A stretch of DNA of 64,000 nucleotides from Rhizobium sp. BK313 (GTDB lineage Bacteria; Pseudomonadota; Alphaproteobacteria; Rhizobiales; Rhizobiaceae), in assembly GCF_014193655.1 (NCBI RefSeq), contig NZ_JACHZQ010000009.1:1-64000 (forward strand). Reading direction: 5' to 3'. Position numbers and translations under genes: made by a program. Each line of letters opens with the position of its first letter. Position 1 is the stretch's first letter. The notes under the pieces were generated by a model that did not search any database, was not told the DNA's origin, and saw only the letters and a program-made list of their open reading frames with translations. Shown here piece by piece: positions 51,464 to 61,989 of the stretch.

Positions 51464-52888
51464 ATGAAAAACTCATCAGAAATCTGGGATACGGTCGAAG
51501 AAAAACGCCAGGCTTTCTTTGATCTCAGCGATCGCATCTGGGGCATGCCGGAAACCAATTATGAGGAATTCCGCTCCTCGGCCGAGCACGCACTTCTCCT
51601 CGAGCAGGAAGGCTTCCGCGTTCAGCGCAACGTTGCTGGGCTGCCAACGGCCGTTATGGGTGAAGCCGGCGAAGGCGGTCCTGTGATTGCGATCCTCGGC
51701 GAATTCGACGCCCTTCCCGGTCTCAGCCAGGAAGCCGGGATTGCCGAGGAGCAACCGCTCGTCGCTGGCGGCAATGGCCATGGCTGCGGTCACAATCTGC
51801 TCGGATCGGGTTCGATGCTTGCCGCCGCCGCGGTCAAGGATTTCCTGGCTGCAAACGGCCTGAAAGGACGGGTTCGCTATTATGGCTGCCCCGCGGAAGA
51901 AGGCGGCTCGTCCAAGGGCTTCATGGTGCGCGCCGGCGTATTCGACGACGTCGACATCGCTATTTCCTGGCATCCGGCCGCCTTTGCCGGTGTCAACAAT
52001 CCGATCTCGCTTGCCTGCAACGAGATCAATTTCCATTTTTCCGGCCGCGCATCGCATGCCGCCGCAACACCGCATCTTGGCCGCAGCGCGCTTGACGCCG
52101 TGGAGCTGATGAATGTCGGCGTCAACTATATGCGAGAGCATATGCCGTCGACGGCACGGATTCACTACGCAATCACCGATGCCGGCGGCGCAGCACCCAA
52201 TGTCGTACAGGCGCGGGCGACGGTGCGCTATCTGGTACGCGCTCGCACGCTCCCCGAACTGTTGAGCCTCGTCGCGCGCGTCAAGAAGGTTGCCGAAGGT
52301 GCCGCCCTGATGACCGAGACCACCGTGCGCAGCGAGATCATCAGCGGCGATGCTAATCTGGTCGGCAACACGCCGCTGGAAGAGCTGATGTTTGCCAATC
52401 TCGAAAGGCTCGGGCCGCCGGCCTTCGACAGCGCCGATGAAGAGACGGCACGCAAATTCCAGGAAACCTTTAGCGCGGAGGATATCTCCGCCTCCTACGG
52501 CCGCTTCGGCCTGAAGCCGAAGAAGAACAAGGGGCTTTGCGACATCGTCTTCCCGCTTGATGCCGGCGACGGCACCCTGGTCGGCTCGACGGATGTCGGA
52601 ACGGTGAGCTGGGTGGTGCCCACTGTGCAGATGCGCGGCGCCACCTATGCCATCGGCACACCCGGCCATTCCTGGCAGCTTGTCGCGCAGGGAAAGCTGC
52701 CCGCTGCTCATAAGGGCATGGAGCATGCAGCAAAGATCATGGCGAGCACCACCCTCGATCTCATCAGCGATCCAGCTCTTATCGAAGCGGCCAAGGCGGA
52801 TCACAAGGCCCGTCTCGACGGCACCCCTTTCGTCAATCCGATCCCCGACGACGTCGAGCCGCCGCTGCCGGAGAAGAACAATGCCTGA
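51464..52888 (+). CDS. M20-family amidohydrolase (AbgB-like)
   Basis: A 474 aa metal-dependent hydrolase that cleaves amide or peptide bonds, such as N-acyl or p-aminobenzoyl amino acids. Metal-site marks: ILGEFDALPG (acidic ligand), GGNGHGCGHNLLG (His), YGCPAEEGGSSKG (catalytic and ligand Glu pair) and a late FPLDAGDGTLVGSTDVGTVSW. The dimerisation domain has FSGRASHAAATPHLGRSALDAVEL. Cytosolic (no leader). It is first in an operon; the last eight bases overlap the M28 gene. Confidence 0.92.
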   Translation: MKNSSEIWDTVEEKRQAFFDLSDRIWGMPETNYEEFRSSAEHALLLEQEGFRVQRNVAGLPTAVMGEAGEGGPVIAILGEFDALPGLSQEAGIAEEQPLVAGGNGHGCGHNLLGSGSMLAAAAVKDFLAANGLKGRVRYYGCPAEEGGSSKGFMVRAGVFDDVDIAISWHPAAFAGVNNPISLACNEINFHFSGRASHAAATPHLGRSALDAVELMNVGVNYMREHMPSTARIHYAITDAGGAAPNVVQARATVRYLVRARTLPELLSLVARVKKVAEGAALMTETTVRSEIISGDANLVGNTPLEELMFANLERLGPPAFDSADEETARKFQETFSAEDISASYGRFGLKPKKNKGLCDIVFPLDAGDGTLVGSTDVGTVSWVVPTVQMRGATYAIGTPGHSWQLVAQGKLPAAHKGMEHAAKIMASTTLDLISDPALIEAAKADHKARLDGTPFVNPIPDDVEPPLPEKNNA

Positions 52889-54563
52889 CGGCGGCCTGCA
52901 GCCCGATACCAACCGCCTGATGGCGCATATCCGCGAATTCTCCCGGCGCGTAAAGCTCTCGGGAACTGCCGAGGAACTGGAGAGCTTCCGCTATCTCCAG
53001 GCTGAAATGGACGCTTACGGCTATCGCACGCGGCTGCTATCCCACGATGCCTTCATTAGCCTGCCGGGCAAAGCCGGGGTGGAGATCGATGGCAAGGCTC
53101 TGCGCTGCATCACCCATTCCATGTCCATATCGACACCGGTCGGCGGTATCGATGCCGAACTGATCCGTGTTGGCGAAGGACATGAAGCTGACTTCTCCAG
53201 CCTGGATGTCCGCGGCAAGATCGTGCTTGTCGACGGCATCGCGACCGAGGAGGTGGCAGCACTTGCAAGTGCTGCCGGTGCCATCGGGCAGATCCATATC
53301 AGCCCCAACGAACATCTCTACGAAATGTGCGTCTCGCCCGTCTGGGGAAGTCCCTCGCAGCATACGCGCAACAAGCTCCCGACGACGGCCATCTGCACGA
53401 TCGCACTGGAAGATGGCGACCGTCTTCACAAACGGCTCGCCGGCGGCAAGACGATCCGCGCCTCGATCGAAACCGAAGTCGATACCGGCTGGCGTAAGAC
53501 GCCCATCCTCGTTGCCGAACTCGGTCCGAACAGCAGCGCCGAAGATGCCCCCTTCGTCCTCTTCTCCGGCCATCATGACACCTGGCATTTCGGCGTTATG
53601 GACAATGGCGGCGCCAATGCAACCATGCTCGAAGCGGCGCGATTGCTGGCCGCCGGGCGACAGGATTGGAAGCGTGGGCTGCGCATCTGCTTCTGGTCGG
53701 GTCATTCGCATGGCCGCTATTCCGGCTCGGCCTGGTATGCCGACGAGTATTTCGACGAACTCGACCGCCGTTGCGTCGCCCATGTGAATGTCGACTCCAC
53801 CGGCGGCGAAGGCGCGACCGTGCTGACCAATTCCGGCGTCATCGACGAATTGCGGTTCGTTGCGGCCGAAGCGATCGAAGCCGTATCGGGCCAGAAACAT
53901 GCCGGTCGGCGCCATGGCCGCGCCGCCGACCAATCCTTCTGGGGCGTCGGCATTCCCTCCATGTTCGGCAGCCTCAGCCACCAGCCCCCTTCCCCGGTCA
54001 AGATGCTGACGGCGCTCGGCTGGTGGTGGCATACGCCACACGACACCGCCGAGCATATCGACCCGGACAACCTCGTCCGTGACACGCGCATCATCCTTTT
54101 GGTGCTGCACCGCCTGCTGACGGCTCAGGTCCTACCCTTCGACTATGCGGTCTATGCGCGGTCGCTCGGCGACGAGCTTGCGCGTCTGGATAAAGACCTC
54201 TCCGGGCGGCTGGATATCGGCGCGCTTCGAACCTCAACCGCAGACCTCGAGCGGTGGGCGACGGCGCTGACACAGCATTCGGCCGGCGCGATAGAGGCTG
54301 CGGCAGAACGGATAAACGCAGCCCTGATGCGCGCATCGCGTCTGCTAGTGCCGCTCAACTACACCAGCGGCGAACGCTTCCATCCGGATTCCGCTCTGCC
54401 GCACGCGCCTTGGCCGTCGCTCGATGGCATACGGGAACTTGCGCGGCTGCCGGCCCATTCGGAAGACACGGCCTTTTATGCCGTTCATGCGCGTCAGACC
54501 CGCAATCGCATCGCGCATGCGCTGCGCGAAGCCAATGCCGTCCTCAAGGGCGCTCTCGACTAA
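52881..54563 (+). CDS. M28-family peptidase homologue with PA-like insert and altered catalytic motif
   Basis: A 560 aa protein with no leader. An N-terminal peptidase part is followed by a PA-like domain (about 85-200), then the M28 core: SGHHDTWHFGVMDNGGANATMLEAARLL supplies the first His and bridging Asp ligands, and VNVDSTGGEG supplies a later Asp. The segment that normally carries the catalytic and ligand Glu pair (AEExGLxGS) reads WSGHSHGRYSGSAW at 272-285, with His residues where the acids are expected. It may be a distinct active subfamily, a different hydrolase or a non-catalytic partner. Start ATG 52881 overlaps the M20 stop by eight bases, so the two are coupled. Confidence 0.88.
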   Translation: MPDGGLQPDTNRLMAHIREFSRRVKLSGTAEELESFRYLQAEMDAYGYRTRLLSHDAFISLPGKAGVEIDGKALRCITHSMSISTPVGGIDAELIRVGEGHEADFSSLDVRGKIVLVDGIATEEVAALASAAGAIGQIHISPNEHLYEMCVSPVWGSPSQHTRNKLPTTAICTIALEDGDRLHKRLAGGKTIRASIETEVDTGWRKTPILVAELGPNSSAEDAPFVLFSGHHDTWHFGVMDNGGANATMLEAARLLAAGRQDWKRGLRICFWSGHSHGRYSGSAWYADEYFDELDRRCVAHVNVDSTGGEGATVLTNSGVIDELRFVAAEAIEAVSGQKHAGRRHGRAADQSFWGVGIPSMFGSLSHQPPSPVKMLTALGWWWHTPHDTAEHIDPDNLVRDTRIILLVLHRLLTAQVLPFDYAVYARSLGDELARLDKDLSGRLDIGALRTSTADLERWATALTQHSAGAIEAAAERINAALMRASRLLVPLNYTSGERFHPDSALPHAPWPSLDGIRELARLPAHSEDTAFYAVHARQTRNRIAHALREANAVLKGALD

Positions 54564-54637
54564 CGAAACCGACAAGGGGCGGACAACGCTCTACACAACC
54601 GGCGGCAACGACGCCGCACCGAAAAGGGGAATGAAAA

Positions 54638-55489
54638 ATGAGGAAGAAATTTATCCTGACGGCCATTGCCGTTGCCCTTGCTTTCACACCTGTCGCCGCG
54701 AATGCCAAGGATTGGACCCATGTCAAGGTCGGCATCGAAGGTGCCTTTCCTCCGTGGAATCTCATGAATTCCAGCGGCAAGCTCGCCGGGCTGGATGTCG
54801 ATCTCATCAACGACCTATGTGCTCGCGCCAAGGTCGAATGCGAGCTGATCGCCGGCGATTGGGCCGGCATGATCCCCGGCCTCAACGCCGGGAAATACGA
54901 TCTCATCATGACCCTCGGCATCAATGAGAAGCGCAAGCAGGTCGTGGATTTCACCGTGCCTTATGCCAGCGGCGTCGCATCCTTCCTGTTGCTGAAGGGC
55001 GGCACGGTCGACGAGCTGCCCGACACCGGCAAACGCCTGAACCTCAATGACAAGGCGGCGGCAGATCCGATCATGGCTGAGATCGCCGACAAACTGAAGG
55101 GTAAGACCATCGGCGTCGTGCAGTCGACCAGCCAGGAACAGCTCATCAACGCCTATTTCGGCAGCAATGTCAGTGTCCGTTCCTATCAGAACTCGGGCGA
55201 GCGCGATCTCGACCTCAAGGCTGGCCGCATCGATGCCGGCTTCGACAGTGGTGTCTACGGCATGACGGCGCTTGCCAAACCCGGAAACGAAGACCTGGAA
55301 ATGTCCGGCCCACTGATGAAGGGCGCCATGCTGGCAACGGAAGTCGCCATCGGCATGCGCAAGGGCGAGACCGACTTGAAGGCGAAGTTCGATGCCGCAA
55401 TTGAGGACGCGGCTAAGGCCGGCACCATCAAGACGCTCTCCGAAAAGTGGAGCAAGCTTGACCTGACGCCGACCTTCGGAACGAACTGA
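54638..55489 (+). CDS. Opine/polar amino-acid-type ABC substrate-binding protein
   Basis: A 283 aa family-3 binding protein with a Sec signal (MRKKFILTAIAVALAFTPVAANA). Mature features: WTHVKVGIEGAFPPWNLMNSSGKLAGLDVDLINDLCARAKVECELIAGDWAGMIPGLNAGKYDLIM, which resembles the octopine/nopaline-type receptors (OccT/NocT) with an EG-x-PPWN loop and a cysteine pair in CARAKVEC. The ABC permease and ATPase genes follow. A second, different receptor is encoded after the ATPase. Confidence 0.9.
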   Translation: MRKKFILTAIAVALAFTPVAANAKDWTHVKVGIEGAFPPWNLMNSSGKLAGLDVDLINDLCARAKVECELIAGDWAGMIPGLNAGKYDLIMTLGINEKRKQVVDFTVPYASGVASFLLLKGGTVDELPDTGKRLNLNDKAAADPIMAEIADKLKGKTIGVVQSTSQEQLINAYFGSNVSVRSYQNSGERDLDLKAGRIDAGFDSGVYGMTALAKPGNEDLEMSGPLMKGAMLATEVAIGMRKGETDLKAKFDAAIEDAAKAGTIKTLSEKWSKLDLTPTFGTN

Positions 55490-55656
55490 GGCATTTTCCG
55501 TCCGGCAGCCATTTCCGATCATGACGGCGCTCGCCGGCGTGCAGGAACTGGCTTTGCAGGATATGAGCCCGGCCGGAAGGCATCCTCCACAAGCGAGATC
55601 ATGGATATGTCAATTCCAATCCCTGTCTTGACCCCCAGCGTCCGACTGGTTCGACA

Positions 55657-56376
55657 ATGAATCAGCCGGGTTTCTTCGACATTCTGAGCTTCGGACCCGA
55701 CGGCTGGGCGAAAGCCTTGCTTGCCGGCGCCTGGATGACCATTCTCATCGCGATTGCCGGCTATGCCATCGGCATCGTCATCGGCGGCTTCGGCTCCTGG
55801 GCCAAGGTTTCGGGTGGCCGTGCCACCCGCGTTGCCGCCGATACCTATACGACCGTCTTGCGCGGCATTCCCGACCTACTGGTTATCTACCTTCTCTATT
55901 TCGGCGGCAGCACGGCGGTAACGGCTGTCGGGCGCCTGTTTGGTGCGGAGGGTTTTATCGGCTTTCCAGGATTCCTGGCGGGCGCACTGGCGGTCGGGAT
56001 CACATCGGGTGCGCAGCAGACGGAAGTTTTTCGCGGCGCCTTCAAAGCCGTGCACCGCGGCGAGATCGAGGCGGCGATCGCCTGCGGCATGTCGCGCTGG
56101 CTGCGCTTCCGGCGCATCGTCGCACCGTTGACCCTACGGCACGCACTACCCGGTCTCGGCAATGTCTGGCAGGTGGTGCTGAAGGAATCCGCCCTCGTCT
56201 CGATCACCGGCGTTGCGGAACTGCTGCGCCAGGCGCAGGTCGGCGCCGGCTCCACCGGCCTGCCTTTCGATTTCTACCTGATCGCCGGGCTCCTTTATCT
56301 GGCCATATCGACGATTTCAGGCGAGCTGATGCGTCAGGCGGAACGCTACTTCAACCGCGGCGTCAGGAGGGCCTAA
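55657..56376 (+). CDS. Opine/polar amino-acid-type ABC permease (HisQ/NocQ-like)
   Basis: A 239 aa permease. N-terminal FDILSFGPDGWAKALLAGAWMTILIAIAGYAIGIVIGGFGSW and the loop EAAIACGMSRWLRFRRIVAPLTLRHALPGLGNVWQVVLKESALVSITGVAELLRQAQVGAGST are typical of HisQ/OccQ/NocQ proteins. The stop overlaps the next permease start by one base (TAATG). Confidence 0.92.
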   Translation: MNQPGFFDILSFGPDGWAKALLAGAWMTILIAIAGYAIGIVIGGFGSWAKVSGGRATRVAADTYTTVLRGIPDLLVIYLLYFGGSTAVTAVGRLFGAEGFIGFPGFLAGALAVGITSGAQQTEVFRGAFKAVHRGEIEAAIACGMSRWLRFRRIVAPLTLRHALPGLGNVWQVVLKESALVSITGVAELLRQAQVGAGSTGLPFDFYLIAGLLYLAISTISGELMRQAERYFNRGVRRA

Positions 56377-57101
56377 TGGACTGGAACTTCCTCAGCGAAA
56401 CCTTCGTCAGCCTGATCGCGGCCATCCCGCTGACGCTTTCGCTCGCCGGCCTGTCGATCCTCTTCGGCGCAGTACTGGCGCTGGCGCTCGCCATGGCGCG
56501 TCTGACAGGCGTTGCGGCCCTCGACTGGTTCGCGCGCTTTTATGTCTTCATCTTCCGCGGCACGCCACTGCTCGTGCAGATATTCTTGATCTACTACGGC
56601 CTCGGTCAATTCCCGGCAGTGCGTCATAGCATTCTCTGGCCGATCCTGCGCCAACCCTATTGGTGCGCCGTCCTGGCCCTCACGTTGAATACCGCCGCCT
56701 ATGCCAGCGAGATCATTCGCGGCGGTCTGCTGTCGGTTCCGCATGGCCAGGTCGAGGCGGCGCGTGCCTGCGGCATGGGGCGCTTCATGCAGTTTCGCCG
56801 CATCATCCTCCCACTCGCCATCCGCCAGGCGCTTCCGGGCTATGGCAATGAAATGATCTCGATGGTCAAGGCGACCTCGCTTGCTTCCATCATAACATTG
56901 ATGGAGGTGACCGGCGTTGCGGCCAAGATCATCTCGGAGACCTATCGCGCCATCGAGGTCTTCGTCGTTGCGGGTGCGATCTATCTTGCCATCAACTTCC
57001 TGCTCACCCGCCTCGTCCAACTGCTCGAATATTGGCTGAGCCCGCATCTGCGTCAGCCGCGACCCTTTCTCGTATCGACCACCGAAGGAGATGCGCCATG
57101 A
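56376..57101 (+). CDS. Opine/polar amino-acid-type ABC permease (HisM/NocM-like)
   Basis: Partner permease of 241 aa: LIAAIPLTLSLAGLSILFGAVLALALAMARLTG, FIFRGTPLLVQIFLIYYGLGQFPAV and the loop EAARACGMGRFMQFRRIILPLAIRQALPGYGNEMISMVKATSLASIITLMEVTGVA. The last four bases overlap the ATPase gene (ATGA), so translation is coupled. Confidence 0.93.
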   Translation: MDWNFLSETFVSLIAAIPLTLSLAGLSILFGAVLALALAMARLTGVAALDWFARFYVFIFRGTPLLVQIFLIYYGLGQFPAVRHSILWPILRQPYWCAVLALTLNTAAYASEIIRGGLLSVPHGQVEAARACGMGRFMQFRRIILPLAIRQALPGYGNEMISMVKATSLASIITLMEVTGVAAKIISETYRAIEVFVVAGAIYLAINFLLTRLVQLLEYWLSPHLRQPRPFLVSTTEGDAP

Positions 57102-57862
57102 CCGATACGGCTCCCGCGCTGAGCGTCAGGAACCTGCACAAGAGCTTCGGCCCGGTCGAAGTCCTCAAGGGCATATCGCTTGACGCCCAGGAAGGCGACG
57201 TCGTCTCCATTCTCGGCTCGTCCGGATCAGGTAAATCGACCTTCCTTCGCTGCATCAACATGTTGGAAATGCCCGATTCCGGCGACATCACGGTAGCCGG
57301 TGAAACCATCCACATGCAGTCCGGCCGGAAGGGCATGCACCCGGCCGATCGCCGGCAAGTGGATCGCATCCGCTCCAGGCTTGGCATGGTCTTCCAGAGC
57401 TTCAACCTCTGGAGCCACAAGACCGTTTTGGAAAACATCATCGAAGCCCCTATCCATGTGCAGCGCCGCTCTAAAGCGGAATGCGTCGAGGAGGCGGAGG
57501 CACTGCTTGCCAAAGTGGGCATCGTCGACAAACGCAACCATTATCCTTCGCATCTTTCCGGTGGACAGCAGCAGCGCGCCGCCATCGCCCGCGCACTTGC
57601 CATGCGGCCGAAGGTGATGCTGTTCGACGAGCCGACATCCGCGCTCGATCCGGAATTGGTGGGCGAGGTCCTGCGCGTCATGCGCGGGCTCGCAGAGGAG
57701 GGACGCACCATGCTCATCGTCACGCACGAGATGAGTTTTGCCCGCGACGTCTCCAGCCGTGTGATCTTCGTCCACAAGGGACTGATCGAAGAAGACGGCG
57801 AGCCGCATGAGGTTTTCGCCGGCTCGAAATCGGAGCGCTTCCGCCAGTTTATTTCCAAATAA
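57098..57862 (+). CDS. Opine/polar amino-acid-type ABC ATP-binding protein (HisP/NocP-like)
   Basis: ATPase of 254 aa. Walker A GSSGSGKSTFLRC, a VDRIRSRLGMVFQSFNLWSHKTVLENIIEAPIHVQ Q-loop region, signature LSGGQQQRAAIARAL, Walker B VMLFDEPTSALD and switch VTHEMSFARDVSSRVIF. The WSHKTVLENIIEAP segment is characteristic of the histidine/opine branch. The long frame that begins at 57032 is not the start. Confidence 0.93.
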   Translation: MTDTAPALSVRNLHKSFGPVEVLKGISLDAQEGDVVSILGSSGSGKSTFLRCINMLEMPDSGDITVAGETIHMQSGRKGMHPADRRQVDRIRSRLGMVFQSFNLWSHKTVLENIIEAPIHVQRRSKAECVEEAEALLAKVGIVDKRNHYPSHLSGGQQQRAAIARALAMRPKVMLFDEPTSALDPELVGEVLRVMRGLAEEGRTMLIVTHEMSFARDVSSRVIFVHKGLIEEDGEPHEVFAGSKSERFRQFISK

Positions 57863-57892
57863 GCCAACCATCCGACAACAAAAAAGGGAACA

Positions 57893-58756
57893 ATGACAAT
57901 GAAATACATAGGGTTTCTGCTGAAAGCTCTCAGCGTTTTAACGCTTGTCTTCGCGTCCACCGTCGCACATGCGGAGGACAAGAAATGGACGCACGTGACG
58001 ATCGCCACCGAAGGTGAATTCCGCCCGTGGAACTTCACCAAGTCGGACGGCACGCTGGATGGCTACGAAATCGACCTGATCAAATATCTCTGCGCCCACA
58101 TGAAGGTGGAATGCACGACCGTCGTCCAGTCCTTCGACGGTATGATCCCGGCGCTGCAGGCCGGCAAGTTCGACGCCATTATTTCGGGCATGTCGGCGAC
58201 GCCGAAGCGCGAGGAAGTCATTGCCTTCAGTGATTCCTACGGCACGACCGGGCAGACTTTCGCCACGCTGAAGTCCGATCCGCTGGCGCAATTGGCGCTG
58301 AAGGACCAGGTCTTCTCGCTCGCATCGAACGAACAAGGCGCGATCGATGCGCTTAAGCAGCTCGAACCCATGCTGAAGGGCAAGACCATCGGCGTGCAAA
58401 CGGCCTCAATTGCCGAGACCTTCCTGCAGAAATATCTGAAGGACGTCGTCACCATTCAGGAATACAAGACGACTGAACAGCACGACCTCGACCTCAAGGC
58501 CGGCCGCGTCGACCTGATCATGGCCTCGACCGCTTACCTGTCGACAGCCGCCACCAAGCCCGGCAACGAGGACTTCGTGCTGACCGGTCCGCGCTTCCAG
58601 GGCGGCCTGCTCGGACGCGGCAGCTCCGTCGGCCTGCGCAAGACCGATCCGGAACTGAAAGCAATGTTCAACGACGCCATTGCCGCCGCCAAGGCCGACG
58701 GGACAATCGCGAAGCTCTCGCAAAAATGGTTCGGCTTCGATGTAACGCCGCGCTGA
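57893..58756 (+). CDS. Second opine/polar amino-acid-type binding protein
   Basis: A 287 aa family-3 receptor with a Sec leader (MKYIGFLLKALSVLTLVFASTVAHA), 30 bases after the ATPase gene and preceded by AAAGGGAACA. The mature part, KWTHVTIATEGEFRPWNFTKSDGTLDGYEIDLIKYLCAHMKVECTTVVQSFDGMIPALQAGKFDAIISGMSATPKREEVIAFSDSY, is closest to NocT/OccT-type receptors. It differs strongly from the receptor at 54638, so one ABC core seems to serve two related substrates. Confidence 0.9.
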   Translation: MTMKYIGFLLKALSVLTLVFASTVAHAEDKKWTHVTIATEGEFRPWNFTKSDGTLDGYEIDLIKYLCAHMKVECTTVVQSFDGMIPALQAGKFDAIISGMSATPKREEVIAFSDSYGTTGQTFATLKSDPLAQLALKDQVFSLASNEQGAIDALKQLEPMLKGKTIGVQTASIAETFLQKYLKDVVTIQEYKTTEQHDLDLKAGRVDLIMASTAYLSTAATKPGNEDFVLTGPRFQGGLLGRGSSVGLRKTDPELKAMFNDAIAAAKADGTIAKLSQKWFGFDVTPR

Positions 58757-58769
58757 GATTTTTGACTTG

Positions 58770-58804
58770 GGGGATACGGATGCCTCCGTGGCAGCCGTAT
58801 CCCC
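58770..58804. terminator. Hairpin at the end of the opine-type operon
   Basis: GGGGATACGG (58770-58779) and CCGTATCCCC (58795-58804) form a ten-pair stem with a 15-base loop, 14 bases after the last stop. No T-run follows, so it may be a transcript end-stabilising or partly terminating hairpin. Confidence 0.55.
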
Positions 58805-58979
58805 AAACCATTGCGAGACCTCATCCGCCAGCAAACTTCTGATCGCCGACAGGAACGGTCACTTGTGAAAAAGTGGCGCCTCGGAGTAAGCTATCCCCGC
58901 AAAGCAACGAAAACGCGCCTAAACAACAATCCCATCCTCGCGGCTGTTCCGATGCCGTCACGCCGATAGCTCACGCCAC

Positions 58980-59732
58980 ATGCTCGTAAGACAGGGTTCT
59001 CATCGTAACGAAAAGATCGACCGCGGGCTTGCGGCTTCGCTTGCCGCGATCGCCGGCGCGCTGAACGCGTCGGCTTTCTACGCCGTCGGCTTCTTCTCCG
59101 CCAACATGACGGGCAACGTCTCCACGCTCTCCGATCATCTCGCCATTGGCCAATGGCTCTCCGCGCTGTTCTATGGCGGGATCGTGGTGGCATTCGTGCT
59201 CGGTGCGGCGGTGTCGACACTGATCGTCAATGAAGGACGTCGCCGTGACGTCCATGCCATTTATGCCTACAGCATTCTGACCGAAGCGGCGCTGCTCGCC
59301 CTTCTCGGCTTCGCGGATCTCTGGCTGCTGGCCACCTGGCGCGTGCCGGTTCTTATTCTCGGCCTTGCTTTCCTGATGGGCGTGCAGAATGCCGTCGTCA
59401 CCCGCATTTCGGATGCCCGCGTGCGTACTACGCATGTGTCCGGGATGGCCACCGATCTCGGAATCGAGCTCGGGATTGCCTTCGATATTTTATGCGGACG
59501 CGAGCCCAAGGCCGAGGCTCGGCACAACCTGACCAAGCTCCGGTTGCACCTATACACAATTGCTGCCTTCCTGATCGGCGGCATTCTGGGCGTCGTTGTC
59601 TATCGCGCCGTCGGTGGCTACCTTCTCATTCTGGCCGCGGTCGTACTGACGGTGATCGCACTGGACGCAATTCGGCGGGCGAAATGGACGCTGTCCGCTC
59701 CGGGCACCATCCCATCGGACATAAACCAGTGA
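58980..59732 (+). CDS. YoaK/DUF1275 membrane protein
   Basis: An inner-membrane protein of 250 aa with about six helices. Family marks: LAAIAGALNASAFYAVGFFSANMTGNVSTLSDHLA (contains the conserved NMTGN) and FLMGVQNAVVTRISDARVRTTHVSGMATDLGIELG (contains the conserved THV-SG-ATDLG). Members are related to the small-solute transporter fold, but transport function is unproven. It stands alone on its strand after the opine-type operon; about 220 bases lie upstream. Confidence 0.9.
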   Translation: MLVRQGSHRNEKIDRGLAASLAAIAGALNASAFYAVGFFSANMTGNVSTLSDHLAIGQWLSALFYGGIVVAFVLGAAVSTLIVNEGRRRDVHAIYAYSILTEAALLALLGFADLWLLATWRVPVLILGLAFLMGVQNAVVTRISDARVRTTHVSGMATDLGIELGIAFDILCGREPKAEARHNLTKLRLHLYTIAAFLIGGILGVVVYRAVGGYLLILAAVVLTVIALDAIRRAKWTLSAPGTIPSDINQ

Positions 59733-60013
59733 GCCCACAATCGAGCTCTCTCAAATGCCTTAAGGCAAAGTCCCGATTTGCCCCCTGTCGCTCATCGCCG
59801 CTCTGTTCAGATCTGGAAATTGTGTATTTGACTTTGAGGCCGCGATAGTTCTTGCGCCTTCGTCGGTGCAAAGGATATCCGTTGTGATAACAGAGCCTGC
59901 CAAGTCGGGAACCGATTTCGACTTCGCCGCATGATCGGCGATGAGGTCGATTGACCTCGCAGATGAGCCTAATGATTTCGGCGTGGCTGGCGTGGCTTAA
60001 GGGTGAGATCAGA

Positions 60014-60784
60014 ATGACGAGACCTGTGATCGGCGTAATCGGGAACACTCGCTTCGTGGAGAACCGAATTTCCGCCCAACAGGTTGGAGAAAATAATCTT
60101 CGGGCCATAGCCGAGGTTGCCGGCGCATTGCCGCTGATGTTTGCCGGCAATCCGGAACTCACCGACATTCCGGACTTGCTGGCGAGCGTCGACGGTGTGC
60201 TGCTGACAGGTGCAAGGGCCAACGTGCATCCAACCCATTTCAACACCGCGCCGGATCCCAAGCATGAACCGTATGACGAGGATCGTGACGCCGTGGCGCT
60301 GCCGTTGATCGCAGCCTGCGTTGCGCAAGGTTTACCGGTCTTCGGCATATGCCGTGGTTTTCAGGAAATGAATGTTGCTGCCGGCGGATCGCTGCATCCC
60401 GAAATTCGGGAATTGCCCGGACGTATGAACCATCGGATGCCGCGCCTGGAGAATGGCGAAATCCACCCTGATATGGAGGTGGTTTTTGCCGACCGCCACG
60501 ATGTCCGGCTTGTCCCTGACGGAGTGTTCGCACGCATTTTTGGCCGGGATATAATCCGGGTAAACTCGCTTCACGGACAAGGCATTCTCGAGCTCGGCGA
60601 GCGCGTCGTCGCAGAGGGAATTGCCGAGGATGGTACGATCGAGGCGATCCGGTTCAAAGATGCCCGGGGTTTTGCGCTCGGCGTGCAATGGCATGCCGAA
60701 TACGACCCGCAAACCAATCCCGTGAACCGTGCCCTATTCCAGACGTTTGGCGATGCGGTGAGAATGCATCGGGAAAGCCGTTGA
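60014..60784 (+). CDS. Class I glutamine amidotransferase-like gamma-glutamyl hydrolase (PuuD-like)
   Basis: A 256 aa hydrolase of the peptidase C26 family; PuuD hydrolyses gamma-glutamyl-GABA in putrescine breakdown. The catalytic triad is C113 in VFGICRGFQEMN, and H227 with E229 in GVQWHAEYDP. The oxyanion segment VDGVLLTGARANVHP is present. ATG 60014 was preferred to 59951, which precedes a poorly conserved hydrophobic stretch. No other puu genes are adjacent. Upstream (59943-59958) GAGGTC-N4-GACCTC forms a small stem-loop that could be regulatory. Confidence 0.9.
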   Translation: MTRPVIGVIGNTRFVENRISAQQVGENNLRAIAEVAGALPLMFAGNPELTDIPDLLASVDGVLLTGARANVHPTHFNTAPDPKHEPYDEDRDAVALPLIAACVAQGLPVFGICRGFQEMNVAAGGSLHPEIRELPGRMNHRMPRLENGEIHPDMEVVFADRHDVRLVPDGVFARIFGRDIIRVNSLHGQGILELGERVVAEGIAEDGTIEAIRFKDARGFALGVQWHAEYDPQTNPVNRALFQTFGDAVRMHRESR

Positions 60785-60861
60785 AATTTGGCTTTCCGAT
60801 ACATTTAGAAATTCTGTTTTACCAATATGATATATAAGAATCTTATTGTTAAGCAAAAACT

Positions 60862-61896
<1,035 letters not shown>

Positions 61897-61989
61897 TGAT
61901 CTGTCTCCTGTCGTTTCAACAGAGATAGACGCTCCCCTTAGCATGATATAGATTGCCTAGACGAAACTCATTTGTGATTTGAATTCATC

